Shown here in pieces: positions 55,290 through 64,000 of a stretch of 64,000 nucleotides of DNA. The stretch comes from Comamonadaceae bacterium (GTDB lineage: Bacteria > Pseudomonadota > Gammaproteobacteria > Burkholderiales > Burkholderiaceae_C): contig JAACZV010000016.1 of the NCBI GenBank assembly GCA_009996515.1, forward strand, positions 1 to 64,000, given 5' to 3'. A program made the translations under genes and the position numbers. The notes below the pieces were generated by a model. The model ran no database searches, was not told the DNA's origin, and saw nothing but the letters and a program-made list of their open reading frames with translations. Every line of letters begins with the position of its first letter. Position 1 is the first letter of the stretch.

Positions 55290-55931
55290 ATTCATCAGCG
55301 ATTTTTCCCCTTCTTCAGTCCCACCCAGGGTACTAAAAAAACCGACAAAAGCGGCACGGGTTACAACTGATCTAACGCAGCAAGTCCACAAGCTCGTGCG
55401 GCGGCCACGAGGTCAATGACGGCCTTTCGCTCCTGGCCGAAGGTACTCATTCGCGGTTGACGTTGAACGCTGCATGCTCAGGCGTGCAAGCCGAGACTGA
55501 CCGGTTCACCTAGGCGCCTTCGTGAACTGCCGACCCGGAGCGGTCCTCCCGTGCATCGACTTCTGCGCCGGGATGTGCGCGGGCAGCGGGGCGGGCCCGA
55601 TGCTTCGTGTCCCCCGGCCCGCTACGCGGCCCTCCTCCTTGACCTGCGCATCAGGCCCGCCCCACTGCCCGCTTGCGCGACGCCTGGCCTATTCGTCGAG
55701 GACGCCCGAAGCTGCTGCAGTGGGATGCGGGGGGACGCAATTGCGAAGGTAAAGGAGGAGGGCCGCGCAGCGGCCCGGGGGACACGTAGCAATTGCGGCC
55801 CCCGCGTCCCGCTGCCATCCGGACGCACGCAGACATCGGAAGCTGAGCTCGGTAGCCGGCCGCAATCGGTCTGCCGGCGCGCAGTCTGCGAGCGCTGCAG
55901 ATCTGCGCCACCGTGACCGACTGGCCCTCGA
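55290..55931. other. Gene-free interval where an integron integrase would be expected
   Basis: About 640 bases between the attI-like site and rlmJ contain no integrase and no other convincing gene on either strand. A run of seven A at 55334-55341 on the plus strand would give a T-run leftward, but only a weak stem precedes it. The interval 55585-55810 is filled by nested inverted repeats, listed separately. Confidence 0.6.
55606..55786. repeat. REPIN-like pair of inverted repeats
   Basis: Arms 55606-55640 and 55752-55786 are inverted copies matching at 33 of 35 positions. Each arm contains its own palindrome, perfect in the right arm (GGGCCGC-GCA-GCGGCCC), preceded by GGAG. Two REP-type hairpins in inverted orientation with a short spacer is the layout of a REPIN. 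A further near-inverted pair (55722-55744 and 55789-55810) overlaps the right end. Confidence 0.75.
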
Positions 55932-56786
55932 TCAGGCGGCCTTTTGCTCGAGCACGTAATTGGCGCCGTCGTACTGGCCCAGCCGCTCCACCAGCAGCGG
56001 CAGGCATTCGGCCAGCTCGTCGTGCAGCGTGAACGGCGGGTTGGCGACGAACATGCCGCTGCCCAGCATGCCAAAGCCGCGCTCGTCGGCCTGGGCCACG
56101 GTCAGGCGCACATGCAGCCAGCCCTTCTTGGCGGCGGCGTCGGCGCTGGCCTTCAGGCGCTGCACCAGCTGGGTGGACTCCAGCAGCTGCAGCTGCGGGT
56201 ACCAGACCATGACGACGGTGTCCGCCGCCCGCTCCAGCGCCTCACGCAGCGCCGTCAGCACCTTGGCGTAGTCGGTCTTGATCTCGTAGGGCGGGTCCAT
56301 CAGCAGGGCCGCGCGGCGCGTCGGCGAGGGCAGCTCGGCCTTGATGGCGGCAAAGCCGTCGCGGTCGCTGACCTGGGTGTTGGGGCGGGCCTCCAGGTAG
56401 CTGGCGAGGATGCGGTGGTCGGTGGGATGCAGCTCGTAGGCGCGCAGCCGGTCGGTGTCGCGCAGCACGAAGTTGGCGATGGCCGGCGAGCCGGGGTACT
56501 GGCGCAGTTGGCCGTCAGGGTTGAAGGCCTTCACCAGGCTCACGTAGTCGGCCAGCGGCGCGGGCAGGTCGGTGCTGTCGTAGAGCCTGGCAATGCCGCC
56601 GGCGTACTCGGCGTTCTTCTGCGCATAGCGGCCCTCGATGGAGTAGCCGCCGGCGCCGGCATGGGTGTCGATCAGCGTGTAGGGCTTGTCTTTTTCACCC
56701 ATGTAGCGCAGCACGCGGGTCAGCACCAGGTGCTTGAGGACGTCGGCATGGTTGCCGGCATGGAAGGCGTGGCGGTAGGCGAGCAT
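55932..56786 (-). CDS. rlmJ: 23S rRNA (adenine2030-N6)-methyltransferase
   Basis: The 284-residue enzyme methylates A2030 in 23S rRNA. It opens MLAYRHAFHAGNHADVLKH, the RlmJ N-terminal signature, followed by YTLIDTHAGAGGYS, EYAGGI and YPGSP, and the catalytic DPPYE of N6-adenine methyltransferases. GSGMFVANPPFTL is also conserved. The start at 56786 gives the standard length; an extension to 56828 adds an implausible leader. It faces the gene-free interval at its 3' end. Confidence 0.95.
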   Translation of the reverse strand: MLAYRHAFHAGNHADVLKHLVLTRVLRYMGEKDKPYTLIDTHAGAGGYSIEGRYAQKNAEYAGGIARLYDSTDLPAPLADYVSLVKAFNPDGQLRQYPGSPAIANFVLRDTDRLRAYELHPTDHRILASYLEARPNTQVSDRDGFAAIKAELPSPTRRAALLMDPPYEIKTDYAKVLTALREALERAADTVVMVWYPQLQLLESTQLVQRLKASADAAAKKGWLHVRLTVAQADERGFGMLGSGMFVANPPFTLHDELAECLPLLVERLGQYDGANYVLEQKAA

Positions 56787-56887
56787 GGTGCGATTGTCGC
56801 TAACACACCCCCAGCAACCCCGCTGCACCCGGGAAAGTTCGCTGCCGCTAGCCTTGCGGCCATTGTTTTTGACTTCGGTTCCCGCCC

Positions 56888-57976
56888 ATGCCCACTCTTT
56901 TCGACCCCGTCCGCTTCGGCGACATCCAGCTCGCCAACCGCGTCGTCATGGCGCCGCTGACGCGCAACCGCTCGCCGCGGCAGACGCCCCAGGCGCTGAC
57001 CGTCGAGTACTACCGCCAGCGCGCCGGGGCCGGCCTCATCATCACGGAGGCGACGCAGATCCGCCCCGATGGCCAGGGCTATTTCGACACCCCTGGCATC
57101 CACTCGCCCGAGCAGATCGCCGCCTGGAAGCAGGTGACGGACGCCGTGCACGCCGAGGGCGGCAAGATCGTCATGCAGCTCTGGCATGTGGGCCGCATCT
57201 CGCTGCGCAGCCTGCAGCCCGGTGGCCAGGCGCCGGTGTCGTCCACCGCGCGCGCGGCCAAGACGCGCACCTATGCGGCCCAGGGCGAGCTGGTGCCCAC
57301 CGACACGCCGCGCGCGCTCGAGACGCATGAGATCCCGCAGCTGATCGCCGACTATGTGCAGGCCGCCAGGAACGCGATGGCCGCCGGCTTCGATGGCGTC
57401 GAGGTGCATGCGGCCAACGGCTACCTGCTGGAGCAGTTCCTGCGCGACAGCGCCAACGACCGCAGCGACGCCTACGGCGGCAGCATCGAGAACCGCGCGC
57501 GGCTGCTCGTCGAGGTCATGACGGCCGTGGCCGGCGCCATCGGCGCGGGCCGCACGGCGCTGCGACTGTCGCCGGTCACGCCGGCCAACGACATCGGCCA
57601 GGACAGCGACCCGCAGGCCTTGTTCAACCACGTGGCCGATCGGCTGGCGCCGCTGAAGCTGGCCTTCCTGGAGGTCGTCGAAGGCGCCACGGGCGGCCCG
57701 CGCGACAACGCGCCGTTCGACTACGCCGAGCTGCGCCGTCGCTTCCAGGGCCCCTACATCGCCAACAACGGCTATGACCGCGCGATGGCGCTGGACGCCG
57801 TCGCCAGCGGCCATGCCGACGCCGTGGCCATAGGCCGGCCCTTCATCGCCAACCCCGACCTGGTGGACCGCATGCGCGCCGGCCTGCCCTGGGCCACGCC
57901 CAGGAAGGAGAGCTTCTACGGCGGCGGTGCCGAGGGCTACACCGACTACCCCGTCGCCGAGCTCCAGCAGGCCTGA
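56888..57976 (+). CDS. Old yellow enzyme family NADH:flavin oxidoreductase
   Basis: The 362-residue FMN enzyme reduces activated double bonds or nitro compounds with NAD(P)H. The N-terminal FDPVRFGDIQLANRVVMAPLTRNRS, the ligand region MQLWHVGRIS, HAANGYLLEQFLRD (catalytic region) and the phosphate-binding AVAIGRPFIANPDLV match the NemA/OYE group. Its length is typical. The physiological substrate is unknown. It is divergent from rlmJ with a 101-base gap. Confidence 0.93.
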   Translation: MPTLFDPVRFGDIQLANRVVMAPLTRNRSPRQTPQALTVEYYRQRAGAGLIITEATQIRPDGQGYFDTPGIHSPEQIAAWKQVTDAVHAEGGKIVMQLWHVGRISLRSLQPGGQAPVSSTARAAKTRTYAAQGELVPTDTPRALETHEIPQLIADYVQAARNAMAAGFDGVEVHAANGYLLEQFLRDSANDRSDAYGGSIENRARLLVEVMTAVAGAIGAGRTALRLSPVTPANDIGQDSDPQALFNHVADRLAPLKLAFLEVVEGATGGPRDNAPFDYAELRRRFQGPYIANNGYDRAMALDAVASGHADAVAIGRPFIANPDLVDRMRAGLPWATPRKESFYGGGAEGYTDYPVAELQQA

Positions 57977-57991
57977 CGGCCGCGGCCTCCC

Positions 57992-59185
57992 GTGAACCCG
58001 CGTCTTGCTGCGCTGGCCACGGCCCTCTCGCTGGCCATGCTGACGGGGCCGGCACTGGCCGCCGGCCCCGTCGGCATCCTCTTCGTCGGCAACAGCTTCA
58101 GCTTCGGCCGCGCCGACCCGGTGCTGAGCTACAACGCCGCCGCCGTGCACGACCTGACGGCCGGCTTCAATGCGATCAGCGCGGCCGGCACCAACAGCCA
58201 TCCCGCGGGAACGCCCGGCCGGGGCAGCTTCGAGCCCCACCCCTGGGGTGGCGTGCCCGGCATCTTCAAGAAGATGACCGACGCCGCAGGCCTGGACTAC
58301 GACGTGTCGCTGTCCACCCGCAATGCGGCTTCGCTGCGCGGCCATTTCCTGAACCTGTACGGCGCCGCCTGGGACCTGCGCGGCAACGTCGCCAGCCGGA
58401 CCTGGGGCGTCGTCGTGCTGCAGGAGCAGAGCGACGCCGCGCTGCCGCCCGGCCGCGGCAGGAACGCCGGCTTCGCGCTCTTCCGCGCCTATGCCAACCA
58501 GTTCGAGCGCTTCATCCACGACGGCGCGGCGCAGAGCTTCACCGAGGCCCAGCTCCTCGGCAGCCTGGCCGCCTGCGAGGCCACCGGCCTGTCGCAGCAC
58601 AGCTGCAACGCCCGCCGCGACATCCCCGCCAACCCGCACGCCAGCGCGGCCACCCGCATCGTGCTGGAGCAGACCTGGGCCCGGCCCGACATGGTGGAGG
58701 CGCACAAGCTCACGAGGCCCGACCTCACGACCAGCGACGGCCGGCCCATCGCCCAGGCCAGCGACGCGGCGCGGTACTACGCCGACCTGGCCGGCATGAC
58801 GGCCGACCTGCACCAGGCCTTCCACGCCGTCGCCGCCGCCAACCCGGGCTTCGCCGCCGTCGTGCCGGTGGGCGATGCCTTCCAGCGCGCCATCGACCAG
58901 GGCCTGGCCCAGGGCAGCGGCTTCTACGGCGCCGACGGCAGCGCCGTGGCGGGCCCCGCCGGCCCGATCGACCTCTGGTGGCTGGACCGCCTGCATGCGA
59001 GCAAGTACGGCTCCTACCTCAGCGCGCTGACGCTGTTCGGCGCCATCACGGGCCGCGACCCGCTGAGCCTGGGCGCGGACGAGCCGGCCGCCGCCGACCT
59101 GGGCATCGCACCGGCGACGGCGCGCGCGCTGCAGCGCGTCGCCAGCCAGCAGCTGGGGTTCGCCGAGGCGCCGGCCCGGCCCTGA
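57992..59185 (+). CDS. Secreted SGNH-hydrolase-like protein of unknown substrate
   Basis: The 397-residue protein starts at a GTG 15 bases after the old yellow enzyme stop. It has a signal peptide (residues 1-23, ending ALA), then an SGNH-like first block (ILFVGNSFSFGRADP), a middle block (WGVVVLQEQSDAALP) and a final Asp/His block (DRLHASKYGSYLSAL). These resemble the catalytic Ser and Asp-His of SGNH hydrolases. The substrate is unknown; it may be a periplasmic esterase. I know of no specific name for this subgroup. Confidence 0.72.
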   Translation: MNPRLAALATALSLAMLTGPALAAGPVGILFVGNSFSFGRADPVLSYNAAAVHDLTAGFNAISAAGTNSHPAGTPGRGSFEPHPWGGVPGIFKKMTDAAGLDYDVSLSTRNAASLRGHFLNLYGAAWDLRGNVASRTWGVVVLQEQSDAALPPGRGRNAGFALFRAYANQFERFIHDGAAQSFTEAQLLGSLAACEATGLSQHSCNARRDIPANPHASAATRIVLEQTWARPDMVEAHKLTRPDLTTSDGRPIAQASDAARYYADLAGMTADLHQAFHAVAAANPGFAAVVPVGDAFQRAIDQGLAQGSGFYGADGSAVAGPAGPIDLWWLDRLHASKYGSYLSALTLFGAITGRDPLSLGADEPAAADLGIAPATARALQRVASQQLGFAEAPARP

Positions 59186-59212
59186 GGCCTTGCTGCCTTG
59201 CCGCGGAGTCCG

Positions 59213-60346
59213 TCAGGCCTGAAACGCGCCGGGGTTGCGCGCCGGCCCGTCCAGGGCCACCGTGCCGCGCGGGTGGCGGTATTCGCATGTGGGCATCAGC
59301 CTCAGGCCACCGCCCTCGCCGGCGTCCTGCGCCTTGCCGCGCAGCGCCGAATCGGGCTTGAGCCGCCAGTCGTCGCGGGCCGCGCGCACGAACTCGCCCC
59401 AGTCGGCCGTGAAGTTGGCGCGCCGCAGCCAATGCCCCTGGGCCGCCAGCTTGGGGCCGCCGACGAGCAGGTTGTTGGCCAGCACCGCCTCGGTCTGCGG
59501 CGGCACCACGCGCAGCCAGATGCCGCCGCCGGGCAGTTGGTCCACCAGCGTGTTGTTGACGAGGTAGAGCGCCTGCCGCCCCCGGCTCGCCCCTTCGGCA
59601 CCGAAGGAGATGACGTGCGGGTTCTCCGTCGTCGAGCTCTGCGCGATCAGGTTGCCCATGACGACGGCGATGCCGCCATTGGGGAACTCCAGCTCGTAGC
59701 TGGCGCGGCCGCCGATCTCGTCCGTGAGGCGGTTGTAGAGGATGTGGCTGACGGCCGCGCGGCTCTTCAGCAGGTGGCCGCGCAGGCCATGGTGGAAGTA
59801 GCTGCCGCTGACGGCCAGCCGGGCTATGGCGCCGACGTAGAGGTTGTGCGTCTTGCCCTCGCCCGGCCGGATGGGGCCGAAGTCGCAGTCGACGATGTCG
59901 AGCTCGATGCTCTCGTCGTTGGCCGTCAGCAGGCCGTTCTCGTTGTCGCGGAAGCCGCAGTCCACCAGCGTCAGCGAGCCCGCCTCCAGGCGCACGCCGG
60001 CGCCGTTGCGGTCGGGCACCGCGGTGCCGACGAAGTCGAAGCCCTCGATGCGCTGGCGCCGGCCCGTCATCACGAACAAGCCCTTGCCCTGGGCATGGGC
60101 GCCGGCCGCGATCAGCGTCACGCGGCCACCCACGGCGCGCAGCGTCAGCCCATGCTGGGGCCAGGTGGCGGCATCGGCGATGTACTCGCCCGCATCCACC
60201 TCCACCACCGCGCCATCCTGGGCCTGGCGCGCCGCCGCGGCCAGCGAGCGGATCGCCCGCGTGGGGCCCACGCGCAGCACCGGCCCGGCCTGCGCCATGA
60301 AGGGCAGCAGCCCGGCCGCGGCCAGCCACTCGCGGCGCCGCGTCAT
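59213..60346 (-). CDS. Secreted right-handed beta-helix protein
   Basis: The 377-residue protein starts with a twin-arginine-like leader (TRRREWLAAAGLLPFMAQA). It continues with repeats of about 22 residues rich in N, G and V, such as VDCGFRDNENGLLTAND and VSGSYFHHGLRGHLLKS. This is the pattern of a parallel beta-helix, as in pectate-lyase-like or carbohydrate-binding proteins. No catalytic residues can be assigned. The ATG overlaps the stop of the MOSC gene (ATGA), so the two are co-translated. Confidence 0.8.
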   Translation of the reverse strand: MTRRREWLAAAGLLPFMAQAGPVLRVGPTRAIRSLAAAARQAQDGAVVEVDAGEYIADAATWPQHGLTLRAVGGRVTLIAAGAHAQGKGLFVMTGRRQRIEGFDFVGTAVPDRNGAGVRLEAGSLTLVDCGFRDNENGLLTANDESIELDIVDCDFGPIRPGEGKTHNLYVGAIARLAVSGSYFHHGLRGHLLKSRAAVSHILYNRLTDEIGGRASYELEFPNGGIAVVMGNLIAQSSTTENPHVISFGAEGASRGRQALYLVNNTLVDQLPGGGIWLRVVPPQTEAVLANNLLVGGPKLAAQGHWLRRANFTADWGEFVRAARDDWRLKPDSALRGKAQDAGEGGGLRLMPTCEYRHPRGTVALDGPARNPGAFQA

Positions 60347-60912
60347 GGCTTGCTCTTCATCTTGGCCTTGAACAGCTCCGCGATGCCCACCTCGCGCGGC
60401 CCCGGCAGCAGCTCGAAGGCCTGGCCGGCCGCCAGGCTGCCCTCGCGCTTCACGGCCAGGTAGAAGCCGCAATAGCCGCTCTGCACCATCAGCTTGGCGG
60501 CCTGGTTGAAGCCCATGTGGGCGTTGAACTTGAAGCAGGGGTAGCGCGGCTCGGAGACGACCAGCTCGCAGTCGGGGAAGCGCAGCACGTCGCCTATCCA
60601 GACCTGACCCTCCAGCAGCCCGGCCAGCGTCAGGTTCTCGCCGCAATCGCCCGGCTGCAGCGGCGGCGCATCCACCTTGGCCTGGCCGCGCACGGTCTGC
60701 CAGAAGGCGTAATGGACCTGCGGATAGGCATAGACTGCCTTGGCCGGCCCGCCATGTACGGTAAGGTCGGCCTGTTCGTCGCCCTCCAGTCCGAGTGGCC
60801 CGACGGCCACCGCACCCTGGCGCGGCCGCTTGCGGATGGCCGACTCCAGGGCCTGGCCATGGGTCGCGACGAATCGCTCGACGCGGGCGGTATTGACGCT
60901 GAGAAGCTGCAT
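60343..60912 (-). CDS. MOSC-domain protein (YiiM-like)
   Basis: The 189-residue protein is a stand-alone MOSC domain of the YiiM type. It contains LGLEGDEQADLTVHGGPAKAVYAYP, GDCGENLTLAG and the cysteine-bearing EPRYPCFKF, which would bind the molybdenum cofactor or sulfur. YiiM-type proteins reduce N-hydroxylated bases and other N-oxides. The C-terminus overlaps the beta-helix gene; the two functions have no obvious link. Confidence 0.9.
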   Translation of the reverse strand: MQLLSVNTARVERFVATHGQALESAIRKRPRQGAVAVGPLGLEGDEQADLTVHGGPAKAVYAYPQVHYAFWQTVRGQAKVDAPPLQPGDCGENLTLAGLLEGQVWIGDVLRFPDCELVVSEPRYPCFKFNAHMGFNQAAKLMVQSGYCGFYLAVKREGSLAAGQAFELLPGPREVGIAELFKAKMKSKP

Positions 60913-61005
60913 GCCGCCATTGTCCCGGAGGCCTCGGGCTTCCCGGCCAACCTGGCGCGCCCTGCCTGTCCCTGGGGCTGGCGCGCAGAACCTTTAGGGA
61001 GAGTC

Positions 61006-62253
61006 ATGATTGCACTCGACACCGGCGCCCGGGTCTGGGCCGGGCTGGCCGTCCCGCCCTCCAGCGGGCTGATGTTCATCGTCGGCGTGCTGCTGGCCGG
61101 CGCGCTGGCGGGCGAGTTCATCGCCGCGACGACGCGGCTGCCGCGCGTCGTCGGCTACACGCTGGCGGGCTGCGTCGCGGCCGCCTTCGGCCATGGCGTG
61201 GGCATGCCGCTGGCCGGCGCGGCCCAGACCGTCACCGACCTGGCGCTGGGCCTGCTGCTGTTCGAGATCGGCAGCCGCGTGCACCTGCGCTGGCTGCGCC
61301 GCAACCCGGGCCTGGCGCTGACCAGCCTGGCCGAGGCCTTGCTCAGCGCGCTCGCGGTGGCTTTCGTGCTGCGCCTGTTTGCGCTGAGCTGGCCCACGGC
61401 CATCGCCTGCGCCATCCTGGCCATGCCGGCGCCGGCCGCCGTGTCGGGCCGCGTCGCGATGGAGCTGGGCGCCGAGGGTCAGGTCACGCAGCGCGCCTCG
61501 CTGCTGACGGCGCTGAACACGCTGTACGCCGTCGTCGCGCTGACGCTGATGCGCACCTGGTGGGCGGCCGACGACGGCGGCAGCCTGCCGCAGGCGCTGG
61601 CCGGCCTGACCATCTCGCTGCTGACGACGCTGGGCCTAGCGGCGCTGCTGGCCGGCGCCGTGTATCTCGTCGCGCGGCGGCTGGACCTGCGCAACGAGAG
61701 CGCCGTGCTGCTGCTGTTCGGCCTGGTCGCGTTCGCCATCGTCGCGGCGCGCGCCATCGGCGTGTCCACGCTGCTGATGCCGCTGCTGGCCGGCCTGATG
61801 CTGCGCAACACCAGCGAGCGGCCCTGGGTGTGGCCGCGCCACTTCGGCACCTCGGGCGGGGCGCTGGTGCTGATGCTGTTCGTCATCGTCGGCTCGGCCT
61901 GGTCGCCGCATATCCTGGTCGCCGGCGGCTTCGCGGCGCTGGCGCTGCTGGCGGCCCGCTTCGTCGCCAAGACGGCGGCCATCGTGCTGCTGGCACCCGT
62001 GGCCAAGGCCAGCTGGCGCCAGGGCCTGGCGCTGTCCATCACGATGACGCCGCTGTCGGCCACGGCGCTGGTCATGCTCAGCGAGCTGATGCGGGCCGAG
62101 CCGGAACTGGCCGCGGGCGCCGTGCCCATCATCCTGGCGGCCATCGCCGTGCTGGAGCTGCTGGGCCCCATCGCGGTGCAGTTCGCGCTGCGCCTGGCCG
62201 GCGAGCTGCCGCCGGCGCCCGCACGCCGCCAACGCAAGGAGAGCCGTGAATGA
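61006..62253 (+). CDS. Cation/proton antiporter of the CPA2 (Kef-like) family
   Basis: The 415-residue membrane protein has about 12 hydrophobic helices and resembles the transport part of Kef/CPA2 antiporters. It has [20 protein letters not shown] near the first helices, [16 protein letters not shown], and [11 protein letters not shown]. The usual C-terminal TrkA-N regulatory domain is absent. It may exchange K+ or Na+ for protons. The start at 61006 follows AGGGAGAG. Its stop overlaps the start of the next gene. Confidence 0.85.
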   Translation: MIALDTGARVWAGLAVPPSSGLMFIVGVLLAGALAGEFIAATTRLPRVVGYTLAGCVAAAFGHGVGMPLAGAAQTVTDLALGLLLFEIGSRVHLRWLRRNPGLALTSLAEALLSALAVAFVLRLFALSWPTAIACAILAMPAPAAVSGRVAMELGAEGQVTQRASLLTALNTLYAVVALTLMRTWWAADDGGSLPQALAGLTISLLTTLGLAALLAGAVYLVARRLDLRNESAVLLLFGLVAFAIVAARAIGVSTLLMPLLAGLMLRNTSERPWVWPRHFGTSGGALVLMLFVIVGSAWSPHILVAGGFAALALLAARFVAKTAAIVLLAPVAKASWRQGLALSITMTPLSATALVMLSELMRAEPELAAGAVPIILAAIAVLELLGPIAVQFALRLAGELPPAPARRQRKESRE

Positions 62254-63368
62254 GCCTGGGTGTGTTCTCCCAATCGCAGTCGCTGACGCTGGGCGTCGAG
62301 TTGGAGCTGCAGATCGTCAACAACGACGACTACGACCTCGCGCCCGTGTCGGGCGACCTGCTGCGGCTGATGAAAAAACACCGCATCCCCGGCAACGTGA
62401 CGCCCGAGATCACCAGCAGCATGATCGAGCTGTCGACCGGCGTCTGCGCCGGCTACGGCCAGGTGCTGTCGGAGCTGGGCCAGATCCGCGATGCGCTGGT
62501 GGACTGCGCCGAGCAGCTGGACGTGAGCCTGTGCGGCGGCGGCACCCACCCCTTCCAGCACTGGTCGCAGCGGCGCATCTTCGAGACGCCGCGCTTCCAC
62601 GAGCTGTCGTCGCTGTACGGCTATCTGTCCAAGCAGTTCACCGTGTTCGGCCAGCATGTGCACATCGGCTGCCCCGGCGCCGACGAGGCGCTGGTGCTGC
62701 TGCACGGCATGAGCCGTTTCATCCCGCACCTGATCGCGTTGGCCGCCTCCTCGCCCTTCGTGCAGGGCGAGGACACCGGCTTCGACTCGGCGCGGCTGAA
62801 CTCGGTGTTCGCCTTCCCGCTGTCGGGCCGCGCGCCCTTCGTGCAGACCTGGGGCGACTTCGAGACCTTCTTCACCAAGATGACGCGCACCGGCGTCGTC
62901 TCGGGCATGAAGGACTTCTACTGGGACATCCGCCCCAAGCCCGAATTCGGCACCATCGAGGTCCGCGTGCTGGACACGCCGCTCACCATCGAGAAGGCCG
63001 CAGCGCTGGCCGGCTTCATCCAGTGCCTGGGGCGCTGGCTGACGCTGGAGAAGCCGTTCACGCTCAGCGAGGACGACTACCTGCCCTACACCTTCAACCG
63101 CTTCCAGGCCTGCCGCTTCGGCCTGGACGGCACCTTCGTCGACCCCGAGACCGGCGAGCACCGGGTGCTGCGCGACGACCTCAGCGCGGTGCTGGGCCGG
63201 CTGGAGCCCCATGCCGCCGAGCTGCGCGCCGAGCCGGCGCTGCAGCACATTCGCCGCGAGCTCAACGGCAGCGGCAACGACGCCACCTGGCTGCGTGGCG
63301 TCGAGGCGCGCGAGCATCTGCTGCCCGAGATGGTGCGCCAGGCGGCCCGGCGCTGGCACGGGCGCTGA
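62250..63368 (+). CDS. YbdK-type carboxylate-amine ligase (glutamate-cysteine ligase 2 family)
   Basis: The 372-residue enzyme belongs to the GCS2 family, which has weak glutamate-cysteine ligase activity in E. coli. It opens with [12 protein letters not shown] and [14 protein letters not shown], continues with [16 protein letters not shown] and ends with [12 protein letters not shown], all metal- or ATP-binding motifs. The ATG overlaps the antiporter stop (ATGA), so the pair is translationally coupled. A link between thiol synthesis and Kef-like antiporters would fit glutathione-gated K+ efflux, but this is inference. Confidence 0.9.
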   Translation: MSLGVFSQSQSLTLGVELELQIVNNDDYDLAPVSGDLLRLMKKHRIPGNVTPEITSSMIELSTGVCAGYGQVLSELGQIRDALVDCAEQLDVSLCGGGTHPFQHWSQRRIFETPRFHELSSLYGYLSKQFTVFGQHVHIGCPGADEALVLLHGMSRFIPHLIALAASSPFVQGEDTGFDSARLNSVFAFPLSGRAPFVQTWGDFETFFTKMTRTGVVSGMKDFYWDIRPKPEFGTIEVRVLDTPLTIEKAAALAGFIQCLGRWLTLEKPFTLSEDDYLPYTFNRFQACRFGLDGTFVDPETGEHRVLRDDLSAVLGRLEPHAAELRAEPALQHIRRELNGSGNDATWLRGVEAREHLLPEMVRQAARRWHGR

Positions 63369-63380
63369 GCGGCGCCGCCA

Positions 63381-64000
63381 TCAGCCCGGCAGATAGCGGT
63401 CCGCCAGCAGCGCGGCGAACAGGCCGGCCAGGTAGAGGATGGAGAACCTGAAGGTCGGCAGGCCGCGGCGGGCGTCCCGCGTCAGCCGCCAGGCCTGGGC
63501 GATGAAGCCCAGGCCCAGCAGCAGCGCCGCCACGAGGTAGGGCCAGCCGCTCATGCCTATGGCCACCGGCAGCAGGCTGATGGGCAGCAAGGCCAGCGTG
63601 TAGGCCAGCACGCGCGCCGCCGTGAACGCCACGCCATGCGTGACCGGCAGCATGGGCACGCCGGCCTGGGCATAGTCGTCGCGGCGGTGGATGGCCAGCG
63701 CCCAGAAATGCGGCGGCGTCCACACGAAGATGATGAGGAACAGCAGCAGCGCGCCGGCCTCGATGTGGCCCGTGATGGCCACCCAGCCCAGCAGCGGCGG
63801 CGCGGCGCCGGCAGCCCCACCGATGACGATGTTCTGCGGCGTCGCATGCTTGAGGAACAGGCTGTAGACCACCGCATAGCCCAGCAGCGAGGCCAGCGTC
63901 AGCAACGCGCACAAGAGGTTGGTGAAGGCCAGCAGCAGCGCCAGGCCGGCCGCCCCCAGCAGGGCCGCGAACCCCGCGACCTCGCGCGGCCCCAGCGCGC
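63381..64000 (-). CDS. ctaB: Protoheme IX farnesyltransferase, C-terminal part (runs off the window)
   Basis: The visible 205 residues form the C-terminal two-thirds of a UbiA-type prenyltransferase. [23 protein letters not shown] and [26 protein letters not shown] are the CtaB signatures; the second carries the Asp-rich DDYAQAG. About six hydrophobic helices are visible. CtaB makes heme O for cytochrome oxidase. The 5' end and any cox neighbours lie beyond the right edge. Confidence 0.94.
   Translation of the reverse strand, partial: ALGPREVAGFAALLGAAGLALLLAFTNLLCALLTLASLLGYAVVYSLFLKHATPQNIVIGGAAGAAPPLLGWVAITGHIEAGALLLFLIIFVWTPPHFWALAIHRRDDYAQAGVPMLPVTHGVAFTAARVLAYTLALLPISLLPVAIGMSGWPYLVAALLLGLGFIAQAWRLTRDARRGLPTFRFSILYLAGLFAALLADRYLPG

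Noticed and set aside
55368-55374. A GTTAGAT heptamer (minus strand) that fits the integron core consensus
   Set aside because: No complementary distal core or proper attC hairpin is found at a suitable distance, so it may be chance.
55361-55450. A 29-codon leftward frame (MSTFGQERKAV) near the attI-like site
   Set aside because: It is short, shows no ribosome-binding site that I can defend, and has no recognised homologue. It might be a remnant but cannot be supported as a gene.

Overview
The window is GC-rich (roughly 70 percent), densely coded DNA with many 4-base ATGA start/stop overlaps. The gene content fits a Burkholderiales bacterium of the Roseateles/Mitsuaria/Pelomonas type: type II secretion, Xanthomonas/Caulobacter-type TonB-dependent receptors, a paa/pcaF-type thiolase, malate synthase G and a TrpS with a C-terminal extension. 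This placement rests on protein style and composition only; no rRNA or tRNA gene was seen.

Layout. 0-5 kb: a leftward type II secretion operon (gspG-F-E-L-M and a truncated further member). 5.5-15.7 kb: TauE-type permease, HDOD and GGDEF/EAL signalling proteins, an RluA-type pseudouridine synthase, a divergent MurA-like enzyme, TrhO and phosphatidylserine decarboxylase. 15.7-29.6 kb: a carbohydrate locus. One leftward arm carries a TonB receptor, GH1, ABC binding protein, two permeases, GH30 and a sialate-O-acetylesterase-type esterase. The rightward arm carries GH3 and a LacI regulator. A perfect LacI-type operator sits between the arms. The enzymes point to a beta-glucoside or beta-glucan substrate. 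29.6-37.8 kb: trpS, an acyl-CoA ligase, a PQQ-type beta-propeller protein, a LysR regulator and malate synthase G. 38-44.2 kb: two tandem TonB receptors with related upstream leaders and strong terminators. 44.4-49.3 kb: a geranylgeranyl-reductase-type flavoprotein and a leftward thiolase/hydroxyacyl-CoA dehydrogenase/enoyl-CoA hydratase operon. 49.4-53.7 kb: a LytS/LytTR two-component pair, an M14 peptidase and uridine kinase.

53.9-55.3 kb is the most unusual segment. It is lower in GC and holds three small leftward genes of unknown function, each ending in an attC-like hairpin. The boundary heptamers pair as integron cassettes require, and an attI1-like double repeat lies upstream of the first cassette. 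No integrase gene is present where one is expected; that place holds a nested inverted-repeat (REPIN-like) element.

55.9-64 kb: rlmJ, an old yellow enzyme, a secreted SGNH-type protein, a beta-helix protein overlapping a MOSC protein, a CPA2 antiporter translationally coupled to a YbdK-type glutamate-cysteine ligase, and the 3' part of ctaB.
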